A stretch of 64,000 bases of DNA from Acrocarpospora pleiomorpha (lineage in GTDB: Bacteria; Actinomycetota; Actinomycetes; Streptosporangiales; Streptosporangiaceae): positions 124,001-188,000 of the forward strand of contig NZ_BLAF01000008.1 of the NCBI RefSeq assembly GCF_009687885.1, read 5' to 3'. The notes under the pieces are model-generated. The model did not search any database. It worked only from the letters and a program-made list of their open reading frames with translations, and was not told where the DNA came from. Below, piece by piece: positions 8,930-17,884 of the stretch; the first letter of the stretch is position 1; each line of letters starts with the position of its first letter. The position numbers and the translations under genes are program-made.

Positions 8930-9700
8930 ATGCTGACCACCGACTTCTACCCGGGGGCGCCCAACTGGCTCGACCTCGGTTCCCCTGACACCGAGGCCAG
9001 CGCCGACTTCTACGGCTCCGTCTTCGGCTGGACCTTCCAGTCCGCCGGCCCCGACTCCGGCGGCTACGGCTTCTTCCAGCAGAGCGGCAAGACCGTCGCG
9101 GCCCTCGGCCCGCTCACCGAGGCGGGCGCCCGCTCCGCCTGGACCATCTACTTCCACGCCCCTGACGCCGACGCCGCCGCCCAGAAGGTCCGCGAGCACG
9201 GTGGAACGGTCCGGGTCGAGCCCGACGACGTCTTCGACTTCGGCAGGATGGCCGCGTTCACCGACCCTGGCGGCGCCCGGTTCGCGATCTGGCAGCCCGG
9301 CAAGACCATCGGCCTCGACGTGGTCAACGAGCCCGGCTCGCTCGGCTGGACCGAGCTGTATGTGCCGGATCCCAGCGCCGTCCGCGACTTCTACACCACC
9401 CTGTTCGGCTGGACCATCAAGGAGGTGCCCTTCGGCGGCGGCATGACCTACGTGCTGGCCTCCACCGCCGAGGGCAAGGAGCCCGACGTCGCCGGGATCA
9501 TGCCGCTCCAGGAGGGCGACACGCCGCACTGGCTGCCCTACATCGAGGTCTCCGACACCGACGCCACCCTGGTCCGGGTCGACGCCTCCGGCGGCACTGT
9601 GCTGATGCCCGCCATGGACGTGGAGGGCGTCGGCCGGTTCGCCGTCTGCGCCGACCCGCACGGAGCCAGATTCGCGGTGATCACCAGCTCCGAGACGTGA
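8930..9700 (+). CDS. Two-domain VOC (glyoxalase/bleomycin-resistance-like) protein
   Basis: A 256-residue protein with two tandem vicinal-oxygen-chelate domains. Each starts with the same pattern: LGSPDTEASADFYGSVFGWTF near the N-terminus, and YVPDPSAVRDFYTTLFGWT at about residue 143. The start ATG at 8930 follows GAAGGAG at 6 nt. Proteins of this form are frequent in Streptomyces-type genomes, where they are annotated as glyoxalase or hydroxylase-like. No substrate can be assigned. It is monocistronic, divergent from the LAL regulator and convergent with the MetE-like gene. Confidence 0.85.
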   Translation: MLTTDFYPGAPNWLDLGSPDTEASADFYGSVFGWTFQSAGPDSGGYGFFQQSGKTVAALGPLTEAGARSAWTIYFHAPDADAAAQKVREHGGTVRVEPDDVFDFGRMAAFTDPGGARFAIWQPGKTIGLDVVNEPGSLGWTELYVPDPSAVRDFYTTLFGWTIKEVPFGGGMTYVLASTAEGKEPDVAGIMPLQEGDTPHWLPYIEVSDTDATLVRVDASGGTVLMPAMDVEGVGRFAVCADPHGARFAVITSSET

Positions 9701-9707
9701 GAGCCCG

Positions 9708-9739
9708 GCCCAGGAGGCCTAGCCCCAGACCTCCTGGGC
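9708..9739. terminator. Bidirectional stem-loop between convergent genes
   Basis: A perfect 10-bp stem, GCCCAGGAGG / CCTCCTGGGC, with a 12-nt loop. It lies between the VOC gene and the convergent MetE-like gene and overlaps the last codons of the latter. There is no T-tract, as is common in high-GC actinomycetes. Confidence 0.55.
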
Positions 9740-10852
9740 GGTCTCCACGATCAGGCGGATCTTGGCGAACTGCTCCTCGTGGGTGAGCGTGTTGCCCTCC
9801 ACCGTGGAGGAGAAGCCGCACTGCGGCGACAGGCACAGCTGGTCGACGTCGATGAACTTCGACGCCTCCTCGATCCGGCGCTTGAGGTCGTCCTTCGACT
9901 CCAGCGCGCCGTTCTTGGTGGTGACCAGGCCGAGCACCACGTATTTGTCCTTGGGCACGAACCGCAGCGGCTCGAACCCGCCGGAGCGCTCGTCGTCGAA
10001 CTCCAGGAAGAAGCCGTCCACCGCGAGCTCGCCGAACAGCGCCTCGGCGACGAAGTCGTAGCCGCCCTCGGCCGCCCACGAGGAGCGGAAGTTGCCCCGG
10101 CACATGTGCGTGGTCACCCGCAGCCCCCGCGGCCGGTTGGCCAGCGCCGCGTTGATCTGCTTGATGTAGCGCAGGTGCAGGTGGTCGGCGTCGTCGCCGC
10201 GCGCGGCGATCTCGGCCCGCTGCACCGGGTCGTTGAGGTAGGCCAGGCTGGTGTCGTCGAACTGCAGGTAGCGGCAGCCGAGCTCGGCCAGCCGCAGCAC
10301 CTCTTCGTTGTACGCGGCGGCCAGGTCCGTCCAGAAGTCCTCAAGATCGGGGTAGACGCCGGGATCGATGGAGGCGGGGCCGCCCCGGTAGTGGACCATG
10401 TTCGGCGACGGGATCGTCAACTTGGCCGTCTGTCCCGGCTCGACGGTGTCGCGCAGGAAGGTGAAGTCGTCCGCGAAGATCGTCTCAGTGAGCCGGATCG
10501 GCTCGGCCACCCGCATCGCCGGGGGCGCGAACTCCAGCTCCTCCTGGTCGTTCCTGAACCGGACCGTGATGTGCTCGCCGGTGGCCTGGGTCACCCCGCC
10601 GAGCCGGTAGATGAAGTCCATGTGCCAGGACGCCCGCCGGAACTCCCCATCGGTCGCGGACCGCAGCCCCGCGTCCCGCTGGGCCCGCACGACCTCCCGG
10701 ATCGCCGCGTCCTCGACGTCCCTGAGCTCGGCGACCGTGATGGTGCCCCGGCCGAAGTCGTCACGCGCGCGGAGCAACTCGGCCGGTCGCAAGAGGCTGC
10801 CGACATGGTCCGCGCGGAAGGGAGGTTCGCGAAAAAGGGGTTCGCTGCGCAT
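9719..10852 (-). CDS. MetE-like cobalamin-independent methionine synthase family protein (core catalytic domain only)
   Basis: A 377-residue protein matching the C-terminal catalytic barrel of MetE. It has DHVGSLLRP near the N-terminus and the zinc-site elements in order: THMC (His-x-Cys), FFLEFDDE (Glu) and PQCGFSS (Cys). The zinc ligands are intact, so methyl transfer to a thiol is plausible. It lacks the folate-binding N-terminal half of classical MetE, so the methyl donor may differ. The ATG at 10852 has a GGAG upstream; the longer start at 10930 would add a non-homologous leader. Confidence 0.85.
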   Translation of the reverse strand: MRSEPLFREPPFRADHVGSLLRPAELLRARDDFGRGTITVAELRDVEDAAIREVVRAQRDAGLRSATDGEFRRASWHMDFIYRLGGVTQATGEHITVRFRNDQEELEFAPPAMRVAEPIRLTETIFADDFTFLRDTVEPGQTAKLTIPSPNMVHYRGGPASIDPGVYPDLEDFWTDLAAAYNEEVLRLAELGCRYLQFDDTSLAYLNDPVQRAEIAARGDDADHLHLRYIKQINAALANRPRGLRVTTHMCRGNFRSSWAAEGGYDFVAEALFGELAVDGFFLEFDDERSGGFEPLRFVPKDKYVVLGLVTTKNGALESKDDLKRRIEEASKFIDVDQLCLSPQCGFSSTVEGNTLTHEEQFAKIRLIVETAQEVWG

Positions 10853-11134
10853 AACTGGATCATCTCCACACGTTCGGTGTGCGAATGCTCGTTCGTTTTC
10901 AGGCCCCGATAGGCCCGACGCTAGCGCCATTCCGCGCCCCAGGCGATCAGAATTGACAATGATCGCGACATCTCAGTCGATTCGCAGGTTCGGAGTGACT
11001 TACATCACATCGGCAACTCGGCTTGGTCTTTGTCACACCGTGTTCACAAACGGGCAATGGATGCGAAACGGGGGGTTGAAAGCCTCGGGCGTGGCGAGCT
11101 TACGACCTGGCTCGCGTCTGAGGAAGGGAACGAC

Positions 11135-12154
11135 GTGGCTTTCAAGGCTGAGTACATCTGGATCGACGGCACGGAGCCGACGCCGAAGCTCAGGTCCAAG
11201 ACGAAGGTCCTCGCGGACGGCGCCGACCTGCCGGTCTGGGGCTTCGACGGATCCAGCACCAACCAGGCTGAGGGCCACTCCTCCGACTGCGTGCTCAAGC
11301 CCGTCTTCTCCTGCCCGGACCCGATCCGCGGCGGCGACAACGTGCTCGTGCTCTGCGAGGTCTACAACGCCGACGGCACCGCCCACAGCACCAACACCCG
11401 CGCGCTGCTCACCCCCGTGGACGAGAAGTACGCCGCGCAGGAATCCTGGTTCGGCATCGAGCAGGAGTACACCTTCTTCAAGGACGGCCGTCCGTACGGG
11501 TTCCCGGTCGGCGGGTTCCCCGGGCCGCAGGGGCCGTACTACTGCGGCATCGGCGCCGACGAGGTCGTCGGTCGCGACATCGTCGAGAAGCACCTGGACG
11601 CCTGCATCGAGGCCGGCCTGAAGATCTCCGGCATCAACGCCGAGGTCATGCCCGGGCAGTGGGAGTTCCAGATCGGCCCCGGTGGCCCGCTGGAGGCCTC
11701 CGACCACATGTGGATGGCCCGCTACCTGCTCTACCGCATCGCCGAGGACTTCGGCGTCTCCGCCACCCTCGACGCCAAGCCCGCCAAGGGCGACTGGAAC
11801 GGCGCCGGCGCCCACACCAACTTCTCCACCCGCGCCATGCGCGAGGGCTACGACGCGATCATCACCGCCTGCGAGTCGCTCGGCGCCGAGGGCAAGGTCG
11901 AAGAGCACATCGCCGGGTACGGCTTCGGCATCGAGCAGCGCCTCACCGGCCTGCACGAGACCGCTCCCTACAACGTCTACAGCTACGGCGTCTCCAACCG
12001 CGGCGCCTCGGTGCGCATCCCGTGGCAGGTCGAACTCGACAAGAAGGGCTACATCGAGGACCGCCGCCCGAACGCCAACGTCGACCCGTACGTGGTCACC
12101 CGCCTGATCACCAACACCTGCTGCGAGGCCCTGGAGAAGGCCGGCCAGGTCTGA
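11135..12154 (+). CDS. glnII: Glutamine synthetase type II
   Basis: A 339-residue eukaryote-type glutamine synthetase: ATP-dependent amidation of glutamate with ammonia in the cytoplasm. The N-terminus FKAEYIWIDGTEPTPKLRSK and the glutamate/metal-site blocks WFGIEQEYTFF, GINAEVMPGQWEFQIGP and NGAGAHTNFS are typical of GSII. The GTG at 11135 matches the family start and sits 7-14 nt after AGGAAGGGAA. A longer in-frame start at 11030 would add an atypical 35-residue leader. GSII usually supplements GlnA under nitrogen limitation and is often under GlnR. A weak GTCAC-N6-TTCAC motif at 11032-11047 could be a GlnR half-site pair, but it is not convincing. Confidence 0.95.
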   Translation: MAFKAEYIWIDGTEPTPKLRSKTKVLADGADLPVWGFDGSSTNQAEGHSSDCVLKPVFSCPDPIRGGDNVLVLCEVYNADGTAHSTNTRALLTPVDEKYAAQESWFGIEQEYTFFKDGRPYGFPVGGFPGPQGPYYCGIGADEVVGRDIVEKHLDACIEAGLKISGINAEVMPGQWEFQIGPGGPLEASDHMWMARYLLYRIAEDFGVSATLDAKPAKGDWNGAGAHTNFSTRAMREGYDAIITACESLGAEGKVEEHIAGYGFGIEQRLTGLHETAPYNVYSYGVSNRGASVRIPWQVELDKKGYIEDRRPNANVDPYVVTRLITNTCCEALEKAGQV

Positions 12155-12164
12155 CCTGTAGCAG

Positions 12165-12196
12165 AACGGCTCCCACCCTTCGGGGCGGGAGCCGTT
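12165..12196 (+). terminator. Stem-loop terminator after glnII
   Basis: AACGGCTCCC...GGGAGCCGTT with further GC pairing inside and a TTCG loop, 11 nt after the glnII stop, followed by TTCTGTCTG. Confidence 0.85.
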
Positions 12197-12337
12197 TCTG
12201 TCTGCGCCGGACACATCCAGTCGCGATCCTGTCGGCCGTTTCAGCTACGGCTGGGCACGACCCTCTGGATGGCGTTCCCAAGGCATCACGCCGCGGTGGC
12301 CCGAACCCGCTTCACAGTGGCGTCTTTCGTGGCGAGA

Positions 12338-12715
12338 TCACGGCAGCATCGCCTCGATCAGATCGGCGGCGCGGGTGGTGCCGCCCTCCGCAAGTGCTGC
12401 CGCCCGTAGCCGCGCCGACCGCTCGGCCACCTCCGGATCCCGGGTCAGCTCCAGCAGCGCCTCCCGCAGCACCTCCGCGGTGGCGTCGGCGGTGTCGATC
12501 CGCCGCGCCACCCCCAGCTTCACCAGCTGATCCGCGTTGGCGAACTGGTCGACCGCCTGCGGCACGGCGATCATCGGAACTCCCGCGTACAGCCCCTCGC
12601 CGCTCCCGCCCATCCCCGCATGCGTGACGAAAGCCGCGGCCTGCCGCAGGATCGCCAGCTGCGGCACCCACCGATGCACCTCGACGTTCCCCGGAATCTC
12701 CCCGACCTCAGATAG
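12338..12715 (-). pseudogene. 3' fragment of a macrolide-type GT1 glycosyltransferase
   Basis: The frame encodes about 125 residues of the C-terminal nucleotide-sugar-binding half of an MGT-type glycosyltransferase: [18 protein letters not shown], then [20 protein letters not shown] and [13 protein letters not shown]. The homology continues upstream of the only ATG (12679) to about 12712 and stops abruptly at the end of the neighbouring HNH gene. The N-terminal two-thirds is gone. The sharp breakpoint suggests the gene was cut when the adjacent defence pair arrived. It is unlikely to be functional. Confidence 0.8.
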
Positions 12716-12718
12716 TTC

Positions 12719-13471
12719 TCACCGCAGCAATCCCTTGCGTAACTCCGGCCTGCTCAGCAGTGCGAGCAGCTCGTGGTCGTCGTCGAAGAGCAGCTTCGCG
12801 GCGGGGTTGCCCGCCTGCCGGAGCATGGCCTGGCACACGTCAGCGAACGGCTGTTCCCGGATCGTGCGCACCGCTTGATCCATCTGGCGCCCGTCGGACC
12901 GCTCGAATCCGCGCTGCCAGAGGCAGAGGCTGGCGATCACCACATCCTTGGCGTGCATCCGGCCCTTCGTGAGAATCGGCCGGTTGAGCCCGCACACGTC
13001 GATGGTCGTCTGGCCTTTGGGTGATCCGCCTTTGGCGCGATATACGCCGAGGGTGAGGGTCAGCTGGAGATGATCGAAGGGATCTTCGGCCGAGGGGTCG
13101 ATCAGCAGCGACTGACCATTCCGGTCGAGCGGGAACCGGTCGCGCTTCTCGTGGCTGTTGCAGTACGTGCAGGCGAGGAGGTGGTTGAGCCAATCGAAAG
13201 TGCGCAGCGGATTCCTGGCCATCGGCTCGTGGTGGTCGATCGCCGTGCCCTGGCTGTCACCGCAGTACATGCAGCGCTCCATTCCTGGAGCCATCTGCCG
13301 GAGAACGTCGGTGAGTGGCCGGTGGACGTTCCTTCGCTGCGCCGAATGTTTCCACAGCTGACGGGCTCCATTGAGCCGGTCGGCATCGTTGCGATCCGCG
13401 ACCCGCTGTGTCAGCGCGGCAAGTCGGGAGTTCAGTTCGTCGGGGATGCCCAGTCGGGTCAGGCGGATCAT
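12719..13471 (-). CDS. HNH endonuclease of a Septu-like defence pair (PtuB-like)
   Basis: A 250-residue protein with an HNH nuclease core: CMYC (67-70), AIDHHEPMA (catalytic His region, 78-85) and CTYCNSHEKR (101-110). The paired CxxC motifs hold a structural zinc. The start ATG overlaps the stop of the upstream ATPase gene (ATGA), so the two are co-translated. An ATPase followed by a small HNH protein is the arrangement of the Septu (PtuA-PtuB) antiphage system, where the nuclease is thought to cut nucleic acid on infection. The assignment rests on domain pairing and order, not on a search. Confidence 0.75.
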   Translation of the reverse strand: MIRLTRLGIPDELNSRLAALTQRVADRNDADRLNGARQLWKHSAQRRNVHRPLTDVLRQMAPGMERCMYCGDSQGTAIDHHEPMARNPLRTFDWLNHLLACTYCNSHEKRDRFPLDRNGQSLLIDPSAEDPFDHLQLTLTLGVYRAKGGSPKGQTTIDVCGLNRPILTKGRMHAKDVVIASLCLWQRGFERSDGRQMDQAVRTIREQPFADVCQAMLRQAGNPAAKLLFDDDHELLALLSRPELRKGLLR

Positions 13472-14808
13472 CTCTCGGGCGGTCCCGTCAGGCCCAATCT
13501 GGCAGCTACTTCGTCCGCTCGTGTCGCCGGAGAGCTGGCCAGTTGCCGCTTGAGCTCAAGGTAGCGCTGCTGCGCGTCCTCGTCGGCGTGGCCTTCGAGG
13601 ATGGCGGCTTCGAGCGTGACGAGTTCCTCGCGGAGGCGCTCGGTCGCTGCCGAATAGGGTGTGTCGAGACCAAACAATTCAGACAGAACAGCGTCGTCGC
13701 CGCTGCCATGGACGATTCTCTTGTAGAGGCTCTCGGGAACGATGCTGGGCGCTTCTGTCTCGTTTGGGCCCGGGAGGCGAATAAGCCCGCCCTCGTCGGC
13801 GTCCTGGCAGATATAAGGACTATGCGTGGTGACGATGAACTGGATGTTCGGGAAATGCGCTTTCAGCCAGCCACCGAGCCGTTGTTGCCAGGACACGTGC
13901 AGATGGGCATCGATCTCATCGATGATCACAACCCCCGGATTGAGAACGACGTATGGCCGGTCCCCGTCCGTCCACAGGTCCATGCTTTCGAAAATACGTC
14001 GAATCAGGTCGGTCACCAACGCCGCGACAGCGCGGTAGCCGTCACTCATCTCCCGGAGCGGGAATCGGCGACCGTCATGAACTACCCATAGCCCATCAGA
14101 GTCGATGTCTTCGATGCGGTAACCGTCAGGAAGAAGCCCGTCGCTAAGGATCATCATCGCCGTGTCCTTAACCTCCTGCGCGCCCGGTCGACCTTCGAGG
14201 GCTCGCAGATGCAGTTCAATGAGCCACGTCACTCCCTCCGCGAGGGACGCGTCTTCGTGGAACAGACTCGCCATTCTGGCGACCCGTTCGGGACCCAGCA
14301 TCAGTCTTTGCGCATCTCCGGATCCGCCGATCAGGCGACGGAACGGGCCATATGCGGCACAGAACCAACCTGGGCTGTTCTCATCCCAAGGACCGGTTTC
14401 AGGGCTTTCCGCCGGATAACCAGAAAGAGTCGGCTGGAGTCCGCGACGACCGCTGAACTTATCCCGTGAGGCGGGCATTGTCCAGTCAATTCCAACGTTT
14501 AACTCATCCGGCGGATAATCGCCAATCCAGAAATCATGATCGTCAACGACCAAGCCGACGCGTACTGACGCTTGGTCTTCTCCGTGGGAGATCCAGTTCT
14601 CGAAATCTGAAACCAGTGTCCGGGCCACATAAGGTCCGCTTACGGCCAGCGCGATAGCGCGGAGAAGTGCGGTCTTTCCGGATCCGTTTCGTCCCGCGAT
14701 CACCGTCCATCCCGCATAGGAGCCATCGGGTCGCGTCAGATCCAGGTCGACGGTTCGCGGCCCTGTGAAGCCTTTGACGTTTTCGACCCGCACGGACGAG
14801 ATGTACAT
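13468..14808 (-). CDS. AAA/ABC-type ATPase of a Septu-like defence pair (PtuA-like)
   Basis: A 446-residue RecF/SMC-like ATPase. Walker A is GRNGSGKT (residues 39-46). Walker B and the following loop are VVIIDEIDAHLHVSWQQRL, and the switch histidine is in VTTHSPYI. There is no long coiled coil, consistent with compact Septu-type ATPases rather than Rad50. It is the first gene of the pair and overlaps the HNH gene by 4 nt. Base composition looks lower in GC than the flanking genes, supporting horizontal acquisition. An OLD-family role is less likely because the nuclease is a separate HNH protein and there is no TOPRIM domain. Confidence 0.78.
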   Translation of the reverse strand: MYISSVRVENVKGFTGPRTVDLDLTRPDGSYAGWTVIAGRNGSGKTALLRAIALAVSGPYVARTLVSDFENWISHGEDQASVRVGLVVDDHDFWIGDYPPDELNVGIDWTMPASRDKFSGRRGLQPTLSGYPAESPETGPWDENSPGWFCAAYGPFRRLIGGSGDAQRLMLGPERVARMASLFHEDASLAEGVTWLIELHLRALEGRPGAQEVKDTAMMILSDGLLPDGYRIEDIDSDGLWVVHDGRRFPLREMSDGYRAVAALVTDLIRRIFESMDLWTDGDRPYVVLNPGVVIIDEIDAHLHVSWQQRLGGWLKAHFPNIQFIVTTHSPYICQDADEGGLIRLPGPNETEAPSIVPESLYKRIVHGSGDDAVLSELFGLDTPYSAATERLREELVTLEAAILEGHADEDAQQRYLELKRQLASSPATRADEVAARLGLTGPPER

Positions 14809-14850
14809 GGGACGACTTTAGCTTTGATCGTCTCGGTGTTCCGAGGACAT

Positions 14851-14884
14851 GACGACCTCTCCGGTTCTCGCCGGAGAGGTCGTC
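14851..14884 (-). terminator. Strong stem-loop terminator after the FG-GAP gene
   Basis: A perfect 14-bp stem, GACGACCTCTCCGG / CCGGAGAGGTCGTC, with a 6-nt loop, 10 bp beyond the stop of the minus-strand FG-GAP gene. Confidence 0.85.
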
Positions 14885-14893
14885 TGGGATTGG

Positions 14894-16537
14894 TTAGCGG
14901 GCGGATTCGCCGAAGTTGTCCAAGGGTTCGGTGGTGTCGGCTATGCCGGGGGAGTCCTGGTGGAGGAACTGGCCGTCGTCGGGGTCGAGGCCGCCGAAGC
15001 CGAAGATGCCGAAGGCGTCCTTGCCGAAGACGAGGTTGAGGGCGCCGGGGCTGGTGGCGCCGCTGCCGGGGACCTCTTCGCCGGGGATGGTGATGAGGAG
15101 GTCGGATTCGCCGTTGTTGTTGTAGTCGCCGTTGGTGAGGGCGGTGCCGAGGGCGTCGTCGGTTTCGGCGGGGTCGCCGAAGGTGAGGTTGTCACCGAAG
15201 AGGAACTGCTGGTTGGCGCTGCCGAGGGCGGCTCCCCGGTCGCCGTAGATGACGTTGACGGCGCCGACATTGGAGTTCACGCCGTCCTCGCCGGGGACGC
15301 CGATGGCCAGGTCGTCCTGGTTGTCGCCGTTGAAGTCGCCGGCGGTCAGGGATCGGCCGAAGGCGTCGCCGGGGTTGCCGGTCTCGGAGATGCCGGCGGT
15401 GTCCTGGGACCAGATCTGGGCGCCGGTGGTGACCAGGGAGTTGCCGGAGCGGTAGATCACGAAGACGACGCCTTCGCCGGCGTCCTCGCCGGGGGTGCCG
15501 ACGGCGAGATCGTCGGGGAACTGGCCGCTCACGTTGGCGGCGTTCTCGTTGAAGTCGCCGACGGCCAGGGCTGAGCCGAAGGCGTCCCCGGCCTCCGGGC
15601 CGCCGGGGAGGGGAGCCGCCTGGTTCCAGAGTTGGTCGGTGGAGGTGGACAGGCCGGTGGCGGAGCCGTACAGGACGTTGACGGAACCGGCGTTGTCGAT
15701 GGCGTCGACCTCGTCGCCGGGGACGCCGATGGCCACGTCGTCGAAGGCGTCCGTGCCGAGGTCGCCGACCGCGAGGGCGGAGCCGAAACGGTCGCCGGGG
15801 GACTGGGCGCCCGCGACGCCGCCGGCGCCCTGGGTGAGCTGGGTGGTCGCGAAGGTGTCGAACCGGAAGTCGCCGAAGTCGAACTGGAGCACCCAGACCT
15901 GGCCGGCGTCGGCCACGGTGACGTCCTCGCCGGGGGCGCCGACGAACACTTCGGCTTCGAAGTCGTTGTCCACCCGGCCCACGGACAGGGCGGCACCCCA
16001 CTGGTCGCCCGGCTCGTTGTCGGCGTCGGACAGGGAGCTGGCCAGTTCCTGGTCGAGGGTGATGCTGCCGGTGCCGGTCAGGCCGCCGGAGACGTGGCCG
16101 AACAGGACGTGGATCGCGCCAGAGTCCTGGGTGAGGCCGCGGTCCTCGCCGGGGACGCCGATGATCAGGTCATCGATGCTGTTGCCGTCGACGTCGCCCA
16201 CCGCGAGGGCCGCCCCGAACCGGTCTCCCGTCTCCGGTCCGGGGTCGTCCATGATGCTCGGGTCGATGCCGGGGCTGTTCTGCTGGAAGGTCTGGCTGCC
16301 GCCGCTGCCGAGGCCGTCGGGGCCGCCGTACAGGACGTGGACGAGGCCGGCGTCTTGGATCGCTCCAATGTTCTCGGAGGGGACGCCGATGGCGGCGTCC
16401 GCGTACCCGTCGCTGTCGAAGTCGGCGTGGAGTTCGACGCTGACCGAGTCGGCCTGGGCGGGTGGGGCGAGCGCGGCGGAGCCGCCGAGGGCAACGATCA
16501 CGGCGACCGCCGCCCGGGTGAGATTGCGATGGATCAT
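14894..16537 (-). CDS. Secreted FG-GAP (integrin-alpha-like) repeat protein
   Basis: A 547-residue exported protein. The signal peptide has a hydrophobic core AVAVIVALGGSAALA and a likely cleavage after AQA (about residue 29). The mature part is almost wholly seven FG-GAP repeats of about 65-75 residues with the pattern GDxFGxALAxGDxNxDxxDDLxIGxPGED, as in a seven-bladed beta-propeller with calcium-binding DxDxDG loops. The last repeat is partial (NFGESAR). No catalytic domain is present. It may act in adhesion, binding or as a secreted scaffold. It is monocistronic, with a strong terminator. Confidence 0.88.
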   Translation of the reverse strand: MIHRNLTRAAVAVIVALGGSAALAPPAQADSVSVELHADFDSDGYADAAIGVPSENIGAIQDAGLVHVLYGGPDGLGSGGSQTFQQNSPGIDPSIMDDPGPETGDRFGAALAVGDVDGNSIDDLIIGVPGEDRGLTQDSGAIHVLFGHVSGGLTGTGSITLDQELASSLSDADNEPGDQWGAALSVGRVDNDFEAEVFVGAPGEDVTVADAGQVWVLQFDFGDFRFDTFATTQLTQGAGGVAGAQSPGDRFGSALAVGDLGTDAFDDVAIGVPGDEVDAIDNAGSVNVLYGSATGLSTSTDQLWNQAAPLPGGPEAGDAFGSALAVGDFNENAANVSGQFPDDLAVGTPGEDAGEGVVFVIYRSGNSLVTTGAQIWSQDTAGISETGNPGDAFGRSLTAGDFNGDNQDDLAIGVPGEDGVNSNVGAVNVIYGDRGAALGSANQQFLFGDNLTFGDPAETDDALGTALTNGDYNNNGESDLLITIPGEEVPGSGATSPGALNLVFGKDAFGIFGFGGLDPDDGQFLHQDSPGIADTTEPLDNFGESAR

Positions 16538-16645
16538 GAAATGTTCCTCCTTGTCTGGGGGTGAAGCTCGACAAGGGAAACAGGCGTTATTCCGCTTGAT
16601 CTGCGGAAATGTCCGCAGTTGTTGGGTGCAAAAGGACGTCGTGTG

Positions 16646-17884
16646 TCAGGCGAATAGGTATTTGTCCGTGAAGGGGTTGCGGAATTTTCCGGACGGGTCG
16701 AGGGCGTTGGCGAGGGCCTGGAAGTCGGGGAGGCGGGTGTAGCGGGGGCGCAGGGTGTCCGGTGGGGTGGTGAAGATCTTGGCCCAGTGTGGGCGGGGGG
16801 CGAACGGTTCGAGCGCTTCTTCGATGCGGGCGACCGCCGGGAGCACGGCGGGGGTGTCGGCGATCCAGGTGAAGTGGATCGCCACGGTGTCCCGCTCGTA
16901 GCAGGGGCTGAGCCAGAGCCGGTCGGCGGCGATGGTGCGGATCTCGCAGATCCGCAGGACCGGGTGGATGTGGTCGCGGATCGTGTCGAGCGCGCTGAGC
17001 GCCGCGACGGCGTCGGAGGCGTCGATCATGAATTCCGATTGCAGTTCGTCACCCGCGCTGGGAATCCGGTCTGGCCGGAAGTGCGGCAGCCGCTCGAACC
17101 AGGGGCCGGGAATGTCCGATTGTTCGGTGCAACTGTCCGGCGACATTCCAGGCACAGGATGGCGTGGCCCGTCGGCGGGCTCGGCCGGGATCGGCACGAC
17201 GGCTTCCCCGTCCCGCCGCTTCACCCACACCTGATTAATCACCGGCCCTCGCCAGTCCGTGAAAAGACTCACGCTGTACGCACTAGACACGATTTCCTGA
17301 AATTTCGGGAAAAGCACATCCAGTGGCAGCGCTTCATAAACACGTTGCCGCACCTGGAACGACGGAACCAGGTCCAGTTCCAGGGCGACCACTACGCCCA
17401 GCGCGCCCAGCCCGACCACAGCCCCATCGAACCCCTCATCCCCCCGCCGCAGCGTGACCAGATCACCCTCCGCCGTGACCAGCTCAATCCCGGCGACCGC
17501 CGCCGAGAGATTCGCGTTCCCCACCCCCGACCCATGCGTCCCGGTCGCACACGCCCCCGCCACCGAGATATGCGGCAACGACCCCAGGTTCCCCAACGCG
17601 AACCCACGCTCGTCGATATACCGCCCCACATCCGCATACCGCAGCCCGCCACCCACCCGAACCCGCGCCCGGTCCGAGTCCACCTCGACAACCGGCGCCA
17701 GCCCCCCAAGCTCCACCAGCTCAGCGGGAGTATCCCCGACCTCGTTGAACGAATGCCGAGTCCCAAGCGCCCGAATCCGCAGACTCCGCGCCACAACCCC
17801 CTGCAACTCCTCGACCGACACGGGCCGATGGACCCGCGCCGCACTGTAGGTGAGATTCCCCGCCCAGTTGACTTGCATCGCCAT
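16646..17884 (-). CDS. FAD-linked alditol/xylitol oxidase-like oxidoreductase
   Basis: A 412-residue flavoprotein of the vanillyl-alcohol-oxidase fold. VNWAGNLTYSAARVHRP near the start and GTRHSFNEVGDTP match alditol oxidase (AldO); the histidine in HSF is where AldO carries covalently bound FAD. GNLGSLPHISVAGACATGTHGSG is the FAD-binding loop. The C-terminal block RPHWAKIF is the flavin/substrate lid. AldO-type enzymes oxidise terminal hydroxyls of sugar alcohols with O2, giving H2O2. The ATG at 17884 has an AGGG 8 nt upstream; a start at 17959 would add a leader with no similarity. Confidence 0.85.
   Translation of the reverse strand: MAMQVNWAGNLTYSAARVHRPVSVEELQGVVARSLRIRALGTRHSFNEVGDTPAELVELGGLAPVVEVDSDRARVRVGGGLRYADVGRYIDERGFALGNLGSLPHISVAGACATGTHGSGVGNANLSAAVAGIELVTAEGDLVTLRRGDEGFDGAVVGLGALGVVVALELDLVPSFQVRQRVYEALPLDVLFPKFQEIVSSAYSVSLFTDWRGPVINQVWVKRRDGEAVVPIPAEPADGPRHPVPGMSPDSCTEQSDIPGPWFERLPHFRPDRIPSAGDELQSEFMIDASDAVAALSALDTIRDHIHPVLRICEIRTIAADRLWLSPCYERDTVAIHFTWIADTPAVLPAVARIEEALEPFAPRPHWAKIFTTPPDTLRPRYTRLPDFQALANALDPSGKFRNPFTDKYLFA

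Noticed and set aside
10953..10982. glnII promoter with TTGACA as -35
   Set aside because: No acceptable -10 at 16-18 bp spacing.
11032..11047. GlnR box upstream of glnII
   Set aside because: GTCAC-N6-TTCAC matches the a-site but not the b-site consensus; recorded only as a weak possibility.
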